From assembly GCA_012931725.1 (NCBI GenBank), contig CM022946.1:384717-448716 (forward strand): 64,000 nucleotides of DNA, given 5' to 3'. The notes under the pieces were generated by a model, which did not search any database, was not told where the DNA came from, and saw only the letters and a program-made list of their open reading frames with translations. The position numbers and the translations under genes are program-made. Source of the stretch: Litsea cubeba (lineage: Eukaryota > Streptophyta > Magnoliopsida > Laurales > Lauraceae). Shown piece by piece: positions 12,491-23,480 of the stretch (positions are counted from its first letter, which is position 1; the number at the start of each line of letters is the position of its first letter).

Positions 12491-13124
12491 ACCTATTTAA
12501 AAGGTAAGAGATAAGAGATAAGTACGAACCAACCGTGCCAGAAAGTTATTTCTTAAAAAAAATAAAGATTGTTTGTTCAAACTTTCTTACGCCAGCGGGT
12601 TAAGATGTTGAGACCCGACGGTTTTCTTCATTAGAGTCTATGTCATTGCTACTTTGATGTCATCTTTAGAACAACCAGATAGAAATGATAGCTCAACAAA
12701 GATTCTAAATGAAATAGCAAGAAAGGACAGGATGAGGCAGGACCTCCCCTGCATCTCACTGGGTCCCCGTATGATAAACGGCACTTATGCATAGTGCGCA
12801 GTATGCATGTGTACATGAGACTACTGTCCCACTAAACAGATGATCAAAATGTTTTGTAAAAAAAAAAAAAAAAAACCCTGCCTTTTGTGTTTGTTTTGAC
12901 ACTCCAAAATGTACATAAGTTGTTTCTGAAAGGGTAAAATCCTCGTCCAACCCCTCTCCTTGAAATTAATTTCAGAATACATTCTCCTTTCCATTCCCAC
13001 TTACACAAATAAGCATGTATTTGTGCGGCACGAAGATTCCGCAATGGAGATGAAAATCGATCAGGCATTCCATGCAGCATATATCATGTCATTATTTGGC
13101 GCAACACATTTTTCTTGCAGCAGC

Positions 13125-13154
13125 AGCAGTAGTAATAATAATAATAATAATAAG
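13125..13154. repeat. CAG/TAA microsatellite
   Basis: A CAG run passes into TAG and TAA triplets. It forms the immediate left flank of the TIR-like element that starts at about 13153. Confidence 0.7.
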
Positions 13155-14221
13155 GGGGTGTTTGGAAACAAAATATTTCAAGAGATTTTGTCATATTATA
13201 TGCTAGTTTAGAATATAATCTATGCACCAAAAAATGAGGTGTTTGGATAACTTAGAAAGTATATTACAATATCTTTCTTTCTTCTAAAAACCTTCATATT
13301 ACATTATTCAAAGATATGCTGTATAAGATAATCTTCTGTTACAAAATCTTTTTTATTTAGAAAGAACTCATAGGCAACTATTAATTATAGTGGCTCACTA
13401 TAAGTTTTAACATTTAATGATCCTCATTGCAACTATGAATCATAATATTACATTGGCCCCACAATACTTATAAATTTAATGTGGGGTCCTATAACCATAT
13501 CACAATTACATGGCCATTTTTAATTATGAATATTATGAGGGTCTTATTAATGTCACACTAGAGACCCTTCATCATGATAACCAACATTAGGTGGGTCCCA
13601 TACTATCAAAATTAGCTGGATTTCTAATTAATTACCAAAATTGAATTGTGTGACTGTAGTTAGACGTTTGTCATCATTAAATTGGTCCCACTATTTGATA
13701 GCTCCCCTTGTGTTAGTATGACTACAAATATCAAATGGGTCCCATAATAATTTCTCATAGATAGATTCATCAATGATGCTTGGCATTAGATAAGGTTTTA
13801 CCAAAAAAAAAAATAGATAGGCTCATTTGTGATAATCACCATTAGATGTATTACACTATGGCTATCAACATTTGGTGGACCTACCTTAATCAAACAGTAT
13901 TACTTGGATCTCAAGGTTTTAACATTTAATTATGTGATTTTTTAACAATAGTGGGTCCTGCCATGATTATTAACACATGTGATTACTAATTAGTAGGTCC
14001 TGCATTGGGTCAATTGATTACTTTCATTCCATTTTTTATTTAGTATATCATTTTGTGAGTTTTTTCATAAATCGCCAAACACTTCAACGGTATATTGAAA
14101 TTTGTAAAAATTGCCAAATACCATAAGTGACAATATAATAATATTTTATTTTATGATAATGAAATCTTACAATATTTAAACTTGTTGATATTATATTATG
14201 CAGTTATCCAAACACTCCCTA
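13150..14221. mobile_element. About 1-kb element with TIR-like ends
   Basis: The left end 'agggggtgtttggaaac' (about 13154) and the right end 'ttatccaaacactccctaa' (about 14204-14222) are imperfect inverted repeats of the 'AGGG.GTGTTTGGA' type common in hAT-related non-autonomous plant elements. The interior is AT-rich with 'tgggtccca' motifs and no transposase ORF. The left junction sits in a TAA microsatellite, which hides any target duplication. Superfamily uncertain. Confidence 0.45.
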
Positions 14222-14700
14222 AATGAACTGGTTTTCTTCAATAAGACGATTTGAATTTTCTATGGAAGAGTAGAAAAACAAGGTTCTTCTCTCCTATGGA
14301 AATAGAAATTTGTAGAGCATGGAAGCCTCCCATACACAAACAAGTAAGGTTGTGAAATTTCTTTCTTTGGTTTTGATGCCTTTTGGTGGTAATTTTATGG
14401 TATTTTTGGAAACATCTAAGCCATTTATGTATTCAATACATAATAATTGAATACATAGAAATTCATTCAAAATATGGCTAAAAAGGAAGATCCAAGATAA
14501 ATATAGAAATATGACATCAAATAACCTCCCCTTCAAAGGATATTTAATCAAGGGAAGGTGGGATATAAATACATAGCCATCACCCTAGTAATTCAAATCT
14601 TAGGAAAATAAAAGGTCCAATCTGCATTGCCACCTTATATCCTTCACCCCTCACTTCATACCATTCATACTTCACCTCTTTGATAATCTTTGATGGAGTT

Positions 14701-15058
14701 CATTTGATAATGAATTGCAAAGTATTCTGATACAAACAAACATGCTCTAAGCATATAACAGTCGGGTCCATGTGTGACCTACCAAGTGAGTCCCCATCCC
14801 AACCATAAAGTTTTTATTTTTATTTTTTGTTTGCAAAGTTGGACCACTGGTAAAGAGTGATACTTTTAACTCTATGGTAGGGATGGGGACCATTTGACAA
14901 TGAATTGCTAAGTATTCTAATACAAACAAACATGCTCAAAGCATAGAACAACCGGGTTCATGTGTGACCTACCAAGTGGGTCCCCATCCCGACCATAGAT
15001 TTTTTTTTTTTGCTTGCTAAGATGGACCACTGGTAAAGAGTGATACTTTTAACTTGAA
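14701..15058. repeat. 190-bp tandem duplication
   Basis: Two copies start at about 14701 and 14891. Shared landmarks are 'catttga.aatgaattgc', 'gtgtgacctaccaagtg.gtc', and 'ggaccactggtaaagagtga'. The second copy differs by point changes and a shorter T/A-rich run, so the duplication is not recent. No gene is visible. Confidence 0.8.
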
Positions 15059-15479
15059 GATCCAGAGATAAATCCTTGGGCATTTGTGTGAGACTAATTA
15101 AGGTGCCACCACCCCTCAACCATGAGTGTGTTGGCAATCATAGAGTGCTTCGAATGCCTCTTCTAGTAAAGGCTGTTGCATAAGCAATATAATTACATTC
15201 TTTTGAAATCAAAAGCAACTTAGAAATACACAACATATTGAAAATAATTTTAGAAAATAAGAACATTGTTTTTTCACAAGAAAAAACTCTTTACATTCTA
15301 ATTATAAAAGTAAACCTATACAGTTTTGTATTTTAAGTTTTATTACTTTTACTTAATTCACTTTACATGGTATTTGATGATGCCAAAATAGGATTTCGGA
15401 CACCACCGGGATATATCCCTTAGCATATGTAAATTCCAAGACTATGCCCCTCGGTAACTTCTGATGGGTCATCCCAGAA

Positions 15480-15910
15480 GAAGAAATGAGAGAGCTTCTC
15501 AGGCTGAGGAGAGGGCTATGCCAGCTAGGAGAGGGCTGCGCCAGCTGGAAGGGCTTCCGAGGCTGATCTTTCTGCGGCCCGCGAGAGGGCGACCAGGCTT
15601 GAGACCGTACTCTTAGTAGCCTAAGAGAGGGCGGCCGAGGCAGAGGCTGAGCTTGTGAAGGACCTTGAGAGGGCTTCGCTCAGTAAGGCTGAGCTTCTGA
15701 AAACCCGTGAGAGGGCTCACTGAGCTTCTGAAGACCCGGGAGAGGGCTTCGCTCAGTGAGGTGAGCTTCTGAAGACCCGCGAGAGGGCTTCGCTCAATGA
15801 GGCTGAGCTTCTGAAGACCCGCGAGAGGGCTTCGCTCAGTGAGGTGAGCTTCTGAAGACCCGCGAGAAGGCTTCGCTCAATGAGGCTGAGCTTGTACAGA
15901 CCCGTGAGAT
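15480..15910 (+). repeat. 42-45-bp GC-rich repeat encoding an acidic/basic heptad-like peptide
   Basis: Repeated units built around 'gagagggcttcgctcagtga', 'ggctgagcttctgaag' and 'acccgcgagag', about 42-45 bp each and near multiples of three. On the + strand, antisense to the host element, one frame reads as repeats of a 14-15-residue motif of the type AELLKTRERASLSE, with coiled-coil character. On the minus strand the same repeat gives SLSEALSRVFRSSA-type units. Frame breaks occur between some units, so the locus is probably dead. Confidence 0.6.
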
Positions 15911-16054
15911 GGTGATGCTCAGAGAGACCGTTGTGGAGACAGTGACTGGGGCGGTACATGAGAGAACTGCTTTCCCAGATATTGCCCTCTTAGGCTTCGT
16001 GCTGACTGAGGAGCTTGATGATTGTAGTGGTAGCTCTTATGATGTCGATAGTGA

Positions 16055-16160
16055 TGTGCTCCTCGACCCTGGGCGCCATGATGATGGGCGCCCAAGTGAG
16101 GTGCTCCTCTACCCTGGGCGCCATGGTGATGGGCGCCCGGTGAGGTGCTTCTCGCCATGG
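16055..16160 (+). repeat. 45-bp duplication with GGGCGCC arms
   Basis: Two copies of 'ctgggcgccatg.tgatggg' plus 'cgccc' and 'gtgaggtgct.ctc' follow each other at about 16067 and 16112. The GGGCGCC/GGCGCCC elements are self-complementary and could form small hairpins. They lie inside the Tat-like derivative. Confidence 0.6.
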
Positions 16161-16436
16161 AGCATGCCTCGGGATTGGTACTTCTTGCGGTACTCCACCA
16201 AATTATGCTCCTCCTTGTCTTGTCAGCACGAGTTGTAAGATCTACTGGTTTTGGGTTACCAGCTGTTGCATGGTCTCCAACATCTACTGAGGAGTGAGAG
16301 CAGGAGCATTCGGGGTAGGATTGATTGGTGGAGAGTTACACTCGCCCTCTGCTCGTCTTGTCGATGTAGTGGTGATCACCATAATTTTGAAAAAAGGATG
16401 AGAACTTTTATTCGTTCCCCACAGACGGCGCCAAAC

Positions 16437-16939
16437 TGATGATGCCTAAATAGGGTTTCGGACACCACCGGTCAAGTAATAAATGTAGTAAATGCAATAA
16501 TTAAAGAAGAGAGAGAAGGGATTATAGTGGTTCGGTCAAGATGACCTACGTCCACTTCATAAAGGCAGAGATTGCCTGTGGTGTTTTACTTCCTCAATGA
16601 TTATTACAAACTAGAGGAATACAAGCGTCGAAGTGAATAGAGAGAGATCCATCCTTTACCAAGTGCTGGTGGGGCTCATCGATTTATAGTTCTCCCCTAA
16701 CAGATGGGGACGACTCTTCAGCAACCTTTTCCCTTGGAGCCCTCGAACTGCCCTCACGCTGGACGAGGCAGGTGAGGAACTGCCCTCGCGCTGTACGAGG
16801 CAGGTGAGATATTTCTCCGCAGGACCTGGTAGGAGCGGGACTGCTTCCGAAGCAACGTGGCCGCCCTGACTTGGTCTCTTCGTGGGCTTGGACCTGAGCT
16901 TCATCCTCATGGGTTGGGTCATTTGGGCCTGACTCATCA
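16437..16939 (-). repeat. 5' LTR of the Tat-like derivative
   Basis: 503 bp with terminal TGATG/CATCA inverted ends. It holds two copies of an 'actgccctcgcgctgtacga'-type module (about 16747 and 16788). It is immediately followed on the minus strand by the primer-binding motif. The target-site duplication abuts its outer end. Confidence 0.65.
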
Positions 16940-17269
16940 GTATTTTCTTGTCATAATCATTACTTGATAATATTATTTGCGACAATGGTTCTATATTTGT
17001 TTCTTTCATTGGTGTCTTGATTCGCAATAAAAATGTTAAATTTATCTTTAAAGGGCCTGATTTGGATAGCAATAAAAGCTAAAGAAAATGGAGATGAATA
17101 GACCAGATTTCAATTCAAATTTTTTTGCCTTTTCAAAAAAAATAAAAAAATAAAAATAAAGATTTTTTTGGGCAGTTGCTCCACTTGTTTACCCTAACTG
17201 TTTTCTCTGTACTGATCATATGTCTCTTGAAAAAGAAAAAAAAAATATAATAACAAAAGAATAACTTCT

Positions 17270-17400
17270 CAAATACACCGGTAGCTCAATGGTCAGGCAT
17301 CTACTCTCCACATAAATATTAGGGACCAATCTTTTGCTGTAGCACATTTGGCTAAGGACATGGATAGGTTGTATGGGTGAGCGTGTGAGTATTTATCAGA
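17270..17400 (+). mobile_element. Possible degenerate SINE head
   Basis: 'ggtagctcaatggtcaggca' (about 17280) resembles a tRNA A-box region, and a B-box-like 'gggaccaatc' follows about 50 bp later. No folded tRNA, clear tail or target duplication is visible, so this is a weak call. Confidence 0.3.
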
Positions 17401-18790
17401 GTGAACAAAAGAGGGTAACCTGGCCATGTCATATTATTGACAGATCAAAGTAACACTGGAATTTTCTAATGAGATGGAGACTGCTTAATTAATCCCATGT
17501 GAAAGGTTAGACAGAGACGGTGAGTGTTGGGTTGACCCATTATTAAAGTTAAAGCTACAAATAATGAGACTTAGCATCTTATTCTTTACAGCCTACAGTT
17601 GCCGAAAAGATGCACACCAAAAACCCTTGGCCCAATGGAATGCGTTTTGTGACCAAAAGGAGCGACAGTAATTTAGAGTGGTTAGTAATTCTTTTCTTTA
17701 GCTGATAATGATGTCTCAACTGTGGTCAATAGGTCACCTTTCCAACCATGAAATCTAAGCCTAATGTTGTCATGGACTTGAGCAGGTAAACGAGACAATG
17801 ATGATTTGGGTTTCATAAAGATACAGGGTTAGCCTACTTCTCTCTCTCTTTCATGAGAGGACATTGCACATAGCTGTCAATGGGCTAGGTAGGTTCTAGT
17901 CGGGTTGACTACCAAGGTCCAGGAGTTATGACTTATGAGTAGATTATTGTGCTGAACTGAATCTTATGTTTTATTAATCAAGGGATTTTTTTCTAAACCC
18001 GATGAGAATTGCCTTGATGAGTTGATTCTAAAATCTAACACGCTAATTTACTTTATAGTGAGATCTCCTATTAAAAAAAACCTTTAAATTGAGATCATAA
18101 GATCCATTGTAAAGTGGGTTCCAATGAAAGACTATTAAAGAGGTGAAAAGTGATGAAAGTAGGCTTGAGATGCAAATGGAATCGTTACTTTCTTACATTT
18201 TGATTTGATGGGGTAACGTTTGATTTGATGGGGTAACGACCGCGGGTGATTACATTTTGGACTCCTTTAATATAAAGATATTGCTTGTGAGGTAACTAAA
18301 TACTTTGTAGATAAAAAGGGCCCTTGGGGAGTTCTAATTTCTAAATCCTCTCCATTGACGAACCTTCTTGATGTCGGAATATTTCAAAATAAACAACAAA
18401 TCATCTTGTATTATTGTATTTGATACCGTACTCTTTATATATATATTATCCAGTTCGGTAGAACCTAACCCCGACCCACTGGAACCACTAGATTTTTTTT
18501 TTTAGAAACATCTGGTTGATGTTCAGTGATACCACTAAGTTAAGAGCCAAGATAAAGCCACTTTGATTTTGATTGAGATTGAGTGACGTGGACAGGTGTC
18601 AAAATTGTGAAAAAGTCATACTCAGTAAACCGTGCCAGATTCCTCTTGGACAGGAAGGTTCGTGCCTGTGAATTGCCTTGGCACAAACACCAAATGGTGA
18701 TTATGAAATTTGCTGGGCTAGCCTGATTGGAATGGTTTTTCTTTCTGGAAAGTGTTCAGATATGCATGTACAAGATATGAGAAATTTAAA
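17400..18790. other. Intergenic, no gene seen
   Basis: No gene recognised. A 19-bp perfect tandem duplication ('tttgatttgatggggtaacg') lies at about 18201-18239. Confidence 0.45.
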
Positions 18791-18975
18791 AGGTGGGCCC
18801 TGTCACAGATGTCTTCTGACCCAAAATAGTGGTTGGAACTTAGGTCAAGTTCCCTGGTCCTTGCTTCAAAGTTAAAACCCACCCCCAGTGGGCCCTGTCA
18901 CAAATATCTTCTGACCCAAATTAGTGGTTGGAACTTAGGTCAAGTTCATTGGTTCTTGCTTCAAAACACCTACTA
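18790..18975. repeat. 95-bp tandem duplication
   Basis: Copies start at 18793 and 18888 ('gtgggccctgtcaca') and share 'tcttctgacccaaa.tagtgg' and 'aacttaggtcaagtt'. They differ by only a few substitutions, so the duplication is fairly recent. Confidence 0.8.
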
Positions 18976-18989
18976 TAGATGAGACAGGC

Positions 18990-19870
18990 AGTGGTTTGGG
19001 TAAGGTGAACACCTGGAACATGTGTAGGCTCAGGTTCAACAGTCATGGCTAGGTTGTGCTGGGCTGAAGCATATCCAGGCCCGGTCCAACTTCAGTAATG
19101 CAGTTTATATCTGGCTCAAACCTGACATATCCTATAAGTGCCCAGCCCAAGCCCGGCCCACTTGAAACATGTTAGACCCAAACTCTCTCAGCTAGTCTTT
19201 TAGGGTGGGTCGGCCAGGCTTTTGATCACTCTTTTGTGCAAATTAGTCAATGAACCGGAAGAGTACTTGTTTGGGCCAGGCTGAGCAAGGCTTCGAGCTT
19301 TCTATCACTTGATCCAAGCCTGACCGGAATACTGAATCAACCCAAGTGTCAGGTACAGGCCCAAACCAAATATTAAAAAAAAAAAAAAAACTAGGTTCAA
19401 TCACTGCCATATATAGTGTGCTAAAACCGGTCTTTGAACACCCATATTGACATATTTATTAAATTAATTGGGAATTTCAGCTCAAACCTGACCTGGAAGT
19501 TAAAGGTCAATTTGGATTCCTAATTGACAGGTTGGTTCATAGATCACAGTGCAAAATTGTTGAGCAATATTTGAGTTTATTTGGCGGGTCAAAGAGCAAG
19601 AGTTAATCCAACCCTAAAACTAAGGATAAATCCACCTTGAAACAGTCTTATTTTCTTCATAAAACTCGTGTGATGGTTCTGGCCAACTTAATAGGCCCAC
19701 TAAGTAAATGGGCTTGACTTGACTGGGCTATAGCCACACCAGCCCATTCACAACCCCAAATGGCCATATATAGTCAACCAAAAATCTTGTACAAATTTGA
19801 GCAACTAAAATTAGAAACAGGTGACGACAAGCTGATGCACAAATCTTGATTCCCAACTATCACACACTAT
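18990..19870. other. Intergenic, 'gcccggcccaa' repeat-like DNA
   Basis: Contains runs of the 'ccaggcccggtcc / cccagcccaagcccggccca' type seen in old interspersed plant repeats, and a poly-A run near 19375-19390. No ends or coding sequence are definable. Confidence 0.35.
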
Positions 19871-19903
19871 CATATATATAGTGTATATTACCTCTATATA
19901 TTG

Positions 19904-20344
19904 ATGCTTTTGGCACCTGTTCTTCTCCTTTTCTGTTGTATTTCCCAGACCCTAACTTTTCAATACAAGCCCACCATCGCTTTCATCTTCGCCATTGTCA
20001 CTGCACTACTTCTTTCAGTTTCAGGTATGTCTTATCTTCTTTTGTGTATCTGCCCTTTTCTGTTTCTGAATCGGACCTGCCAGTGAGCTCCACCATCACA
20101 GGCGCCAAAGCTCACTTGAGCTGGAACAAAGGTTCAACTTCAGATAATTTGTTTGAGTTCATTTATAAATCCATTTAATTTGAAGCCCAAGTCAAAATTC
20201 AAGTTGATTACTCTAATTAGAATTTGACCCAATATCAAATTAATCACATATAAAACACACATGATAAAATGAAACTAAAGTAAAAGTTCTTGTTTTTCAG
20301 GTCAATGGAGAGCCAACTCCTACCCGGGTGAGATATGGACTTAG
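19904..20344 (+). CDS. Possible two-exon small membrane peptide (unrecognised)
   Basis: An ATG at 19904 opens a frame encoding a strongly hydrophobic peptide with two membrane-like stretches (about residues 1-15 and 25-40). It reaches a good donor (G|GTATGT at 20024/20025). A pyrimidine-rich acceptor ending at 20300 allows an in-phase join to a short second exon (20301-20344) with a stop. The total is 54 residues. TATA-like sequence lies at about 19872-19900. I do not recognise the protein. It could be a truncated first exon of a lost gene, a small secreted or membrane peptide, or chance. Confidence 0.15.
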
Positions 20345-20549
20345 TGAGTTCTGTCTTTGGGTGGCTTTAATTTCTTAGATAGGCCTCACAGATTTATATG
20401 TCTCAGCTTATGAGAACAGTTTGGTTCACTGTGAACAGTTCGAAATGAACTGTCCGCAGTTTGAGGGTCTTTTTAGCAAACTAACCATGATGAGCCTTTC
20501 GGTTTTATGGAAAGCTGATGGTCTGGTTCCAACTTCCAAGATCAGCTCA

Positions 20550-21196
20550 TTTACTTAATCAGCTAATCCCAAGGAGTTGGCCGAGTCGTTAGGACCACGG
20601 TTCCTCCCTCTTTTGGAGCTAGAGGTCTGGTTCCAACTTCCAAGATCAACCCATTTACTTAATCAGCTAACCCCAAGGAGTTGGCCGAGTGGTTAGGACT
20701 AGGGTTCCTCCCTCTTTCGGAGATAGAGGTCTTGGTATCGACCCTCGGTTCCCCTCTCTTCAGGAATCGAAGGTCGAGTCCACTTGTACTACAACCTAGG
20801 GGCCAGTTACTTAATCAGCTAAACCCAATGAGTTGGCCGAGTGGTTAGGACCACGGTTCCTCCCTCTTTCGGAACTAGATGTCTTGGTATCGACCCCCGG
20901 TTCCTCCCTCTTCAGGAATTGAAGGTTGGGTCCACTTGTGCTACGACCTAGGAGCCAGTTACTTAATCAGCTAACCCCAAGGAGTTGGCCGAGTGGTTAG
21001 GAACACGGTTCCTCCCTCTTTCGGAGCTAGAGGTCTTGGTATCGACCCCCGGTTCCCCCCTCTTCAGGAATCGAAGGTTGAGTCTACTTGTGCTATCATT
21101 TAGGGGCCACAAGGAATTTTACCCGGCTTCTCTTTGGGCCCGAAGAGAATAGTCCAGCCCAAATGATTGGGAACCCTCCGTTAGCAAAGAAAAAAA
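20550..21196 (+). mobile_element. Tandem SINE-head array ending in one full SINE tail
   Basis: Four successive heads contain 'gagttggccgagt.gttagga', a class-II tRNA (Ser/Leu-like) A-box region, at about 20573, 20677, 20830 and 20981. Spacings are about 105, 153 and 151 bp. Units repeat 'cacggttcctccctcttt', 'cttggtatcgacccc' and 'ttcaggaat.gaaggt'. Each is separated by the same 'ttacttaatcagctaa' phrase, which also stands before the first unit. Only the last unit continues into a 3' body ('ttttacccggcttctc', 'cagcccaaatgattggga') and an A-rich end near 21190. The last body matches the tail of the SINE at 8427-8601. Confidence 0.7.
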
Positions 21197-22560
21197 TATA
21201 TTTAATCACCATAAAATTCAATACCATATTGTAAAAGTTGGATGCGACGATAGCCAATCAGTGAATATTGAATCGTTTCTGAATTTCTTCGGCTGGATGG
21301 GCCATCTAGTTGGGTATCTGGGCAAAATAGGTATAGGTCCAGGCTTAGCCCATTTAGCAATTGGGTCAAAATGTCAAGCATCAGCCCAGCTCTGAGAGGC
21401 GGGGCAGCGGGGGTGATGCTGGACCTAGGCTGGCCCAGGTCATATACAAGTTGCAACCCTACCCTTTTTGGGTTTGACTCGAGGGATGGATTACATTTGC
21501 ATATTGAGGGCACTCACCAAAATATGAGGACCGTCCTCACTTACCAAAATATGAGGATTTATCCTAATTAAGCAATTGTTGCTCTCATCACTTAGAGTAA
21601 AAATTCTCTAACCCTACTTTATATCCTAAAATGTAGCACTAGATGTTAGGGTTTTTGGGACGCTTAACATTTGCAAATTCCTTTTTTCTTATTAAATATT
21701 TTAAAATTCGAGCAACATAAAAGGTCTCAAATAATCTTTGAAAATTCAAAAATTCCGCCCACTTTGTATTTTGCTGGAATTTCTAGATGCTCAAATCCAA
21801 AAGAGAGTCTAGAATTTCTACTTTGACTGAAAATTCAAAAATCTTCCAAACAAAAATTCCTTGAAGTTTTTAGAAAACAAATGGGGGTAAAGCAATAAAA
21901 GAAAGAGCTTTTTGCATATACCCCCTTTAGGTTTCTAAGATTTGTAAATAAGCCCCTATGGTTTTGGTATTTGTAAATAGGCTCCTACCTTTTTATTTTA
22001 ATACCTTTCGTGTCTCCAAAATTAATAGCGGTCCGGCCACCAAAAGTTTTTTGAGTGAAATGACTCTTTTTCCCATCATCTTTATCCATTTATGCTTAAA
22101 TTCAAAAGCTTGCACTTCTTTTTTTTCTAAAACTTGCAACATTAATAATTACATTTAATGGGAGAAAATATCGTACGTAAATCTATTTTTATTAATACAG
22201 AGCTTATTTCATTAAATCCAAATTGATCATAATGACAATCATTGCAAGTACTTATAATTGATTGTAATTGATCCAATTCATGCACGACTCACCGCTAGAT
22301 TGACGAAAGTTTTAAAATACATGATTAGGCTTCATGTGCATTAAAAAGTTATTGAAAGAAACTGTTAGGAGTTAGAATAAAATAATAGTATTTTTGTAAC
22401 TAATAATATACTCATTTATTTAATAAATATAAAGATAAAGCTGATTTATTTAAGTTCAATACAAATCTCATGATAGTTATCCATTCTTGTTAATACTAAT
22501 TTTGGAAACATATAAGGTATTAAATTGTAAAGACAGGGGGTTATTTACAAATACTGGGAA
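21197..22560. other. Intergenic, no gene seen
   Basis: AT-rich with short 'ggcccaggt/gggtatctgggc' repeat-like stretches at about 21295-21480. Nothing coding is supported. It ends just upstream of the probable dihydroorotase leader. Confidence 0.4.
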
Positions 22561-22619
22561 ATCTTCAAAATGGAACAACCTGCAGCAGAGGCTTCGTACG
22601 GTCTTTTGTCAACTCAATC

Positions 22620-22900
22620 GGATCCTCTCCTCCTCCTCCTCACTCACCTCGATTGCAGAGAAGGGTCACTTCCACTTCTCAATAGAGCTTCATCTCTAGA
22701 TCCGATCACATGTAGCTCTCTCTCTCTCTTTCGATCTCTCTCGCATTGGATTTTTAGGGTTTGTTACAGAAACAAATTTGAAGTTTTTAGGGTATGTTAG
22801 GATTAAAAAAATGGGGCTTTTAGGGCGTGTTAGGATTCAAAAATTGGGGTTTTAGGGTTTGTAACGACTCGGATAATCGGGTTTTTGTAGTTTTTTCTCT
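22620..22900 (+). promoter_or_regulatory. Probable core promoter/5' leader of dihydroorotase
   Basis: A TC-rich stretch (about 22621-22745, with TCTCTC runs) is followed by four telo-box-like TAGGG motifs at 22755, 22788, 22821 and 22853 (TAGGGTTT, TAGGGTAT, TAGGGCGT, TAGGGTTT), spaced about 33 bp. Both features are typical of plant promoter and leader DNA near the start of housekeeping genes. The first coding exon begins at about 23477 after an acceptor AG, so a non-coding first exon here with a leader intron is likely. Its donor cannot be fixed from sequence alone. Confidence 0.45.
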
Positions 22901-23009
22901 TTTCTCTAATGGTGATCATGGCTTTCAATATCCAGTGGCAAGCATTAGACATCCCCGTTACTGCTTGCTTGATTATAGCTGCAAAGGGTCTGCTATTGCT
23001 ACACGAGAA

Positions 23010-23036
23010 GGATATATATATATATATATATATATT
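23010..23036. repeat. TA microsatellite
   Basis: An uninterrupted (AT)n tract of about 24 bp, inside the presumed leader intron of the dihydroorotase gene. Confidence 0.9.
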
Positions 23037-23204
23037 TTCTCCTCCTTTGTGGCAACCTATAATGCATGGATATTTCAAAATGGGCACCATATCTTGTCAT
23101 ATTGTGTACCTGCTTCACTTTTTATGTGTGAATCCATGTCTCTGCTGTATCCATTGGTGTGCAGCATCACAAGTGGCAACTTCTGATTTATCCTTTAAAA
23201 AAAA

Positions 23205-23285
23205 GGACCAATCATGTGTACGAATGTGGGTAATAGCCGACTCCAATATAGTTGGGACTTGGGACAAGACTTTAATGATGACCAC
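23205..23285 (+). mobile_element. RTE-type LINE 3' tail fragment
   Basis: Contains 'agccgactccaatatagttg', 'ggacaagactttaatgatga'. This is a degenerate form of the 'GCCGACCCCA..TAGTTGGGA.AAGGCT' 3' end plus short tandem triplets that marks plant RTE-clade LINEs and dependent SINEs. The fragment is 5'-truncated and lies upstream of the first dihydroorotase coding exon. Confidence 0.5.
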
Positions 23286-23480
23286 TACGCGAAGACAACC
23301 GAATTTGTGCCCATCCATGATTATGAATAGACAATAGACAATAAGGACTGAGACATAGAATGATCATAAGTGGGTACATAGAATGGTCATAATAGGTAGC
23401 TTACTTTCATTTATTTCATCTTCATTCTCATAATTTAGGATTAAAAGGCTAATATCTTTCTAACAATTTTGATCAGAAGA

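Larger units (their letters stand above)
15375..16939 (-). mobile_element. Deletion derivative of a Tat-like Ty3 LTR element
   Basis: The element is bounded by a 5-bp target duplication GTATT (15370-15374 and 16940-16944). On the minus strand it starts with a 503-bp LTR (16939 back to 16437, ends TGATGAGTC...GGCATCATCA). A primer-binding-type motif follows (TGGCGCCGTCTGTGGGG, complement of 16417-16433), which I associate from memory with Tat-lineage Ty3 elements. At the left only the last 35-40 bp of the other LTR remain ('tgatgatgcc..aatagg.tttcggacaccacc', from 15375). Everything between is about 1 kb with no gag or pol, so most of the coding region and most of the second LTR were deleted while the outer ends were kept. 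Lineage assignment is an inference from the primer site. Confidence 0.7.

Noticed and set aside
22909..23337. 142-codon frame upstream of dihydroorotase
   Set aside because: Spans a TA microsatellite and an RTE tail fragment; it lies in the presumed leader intron.
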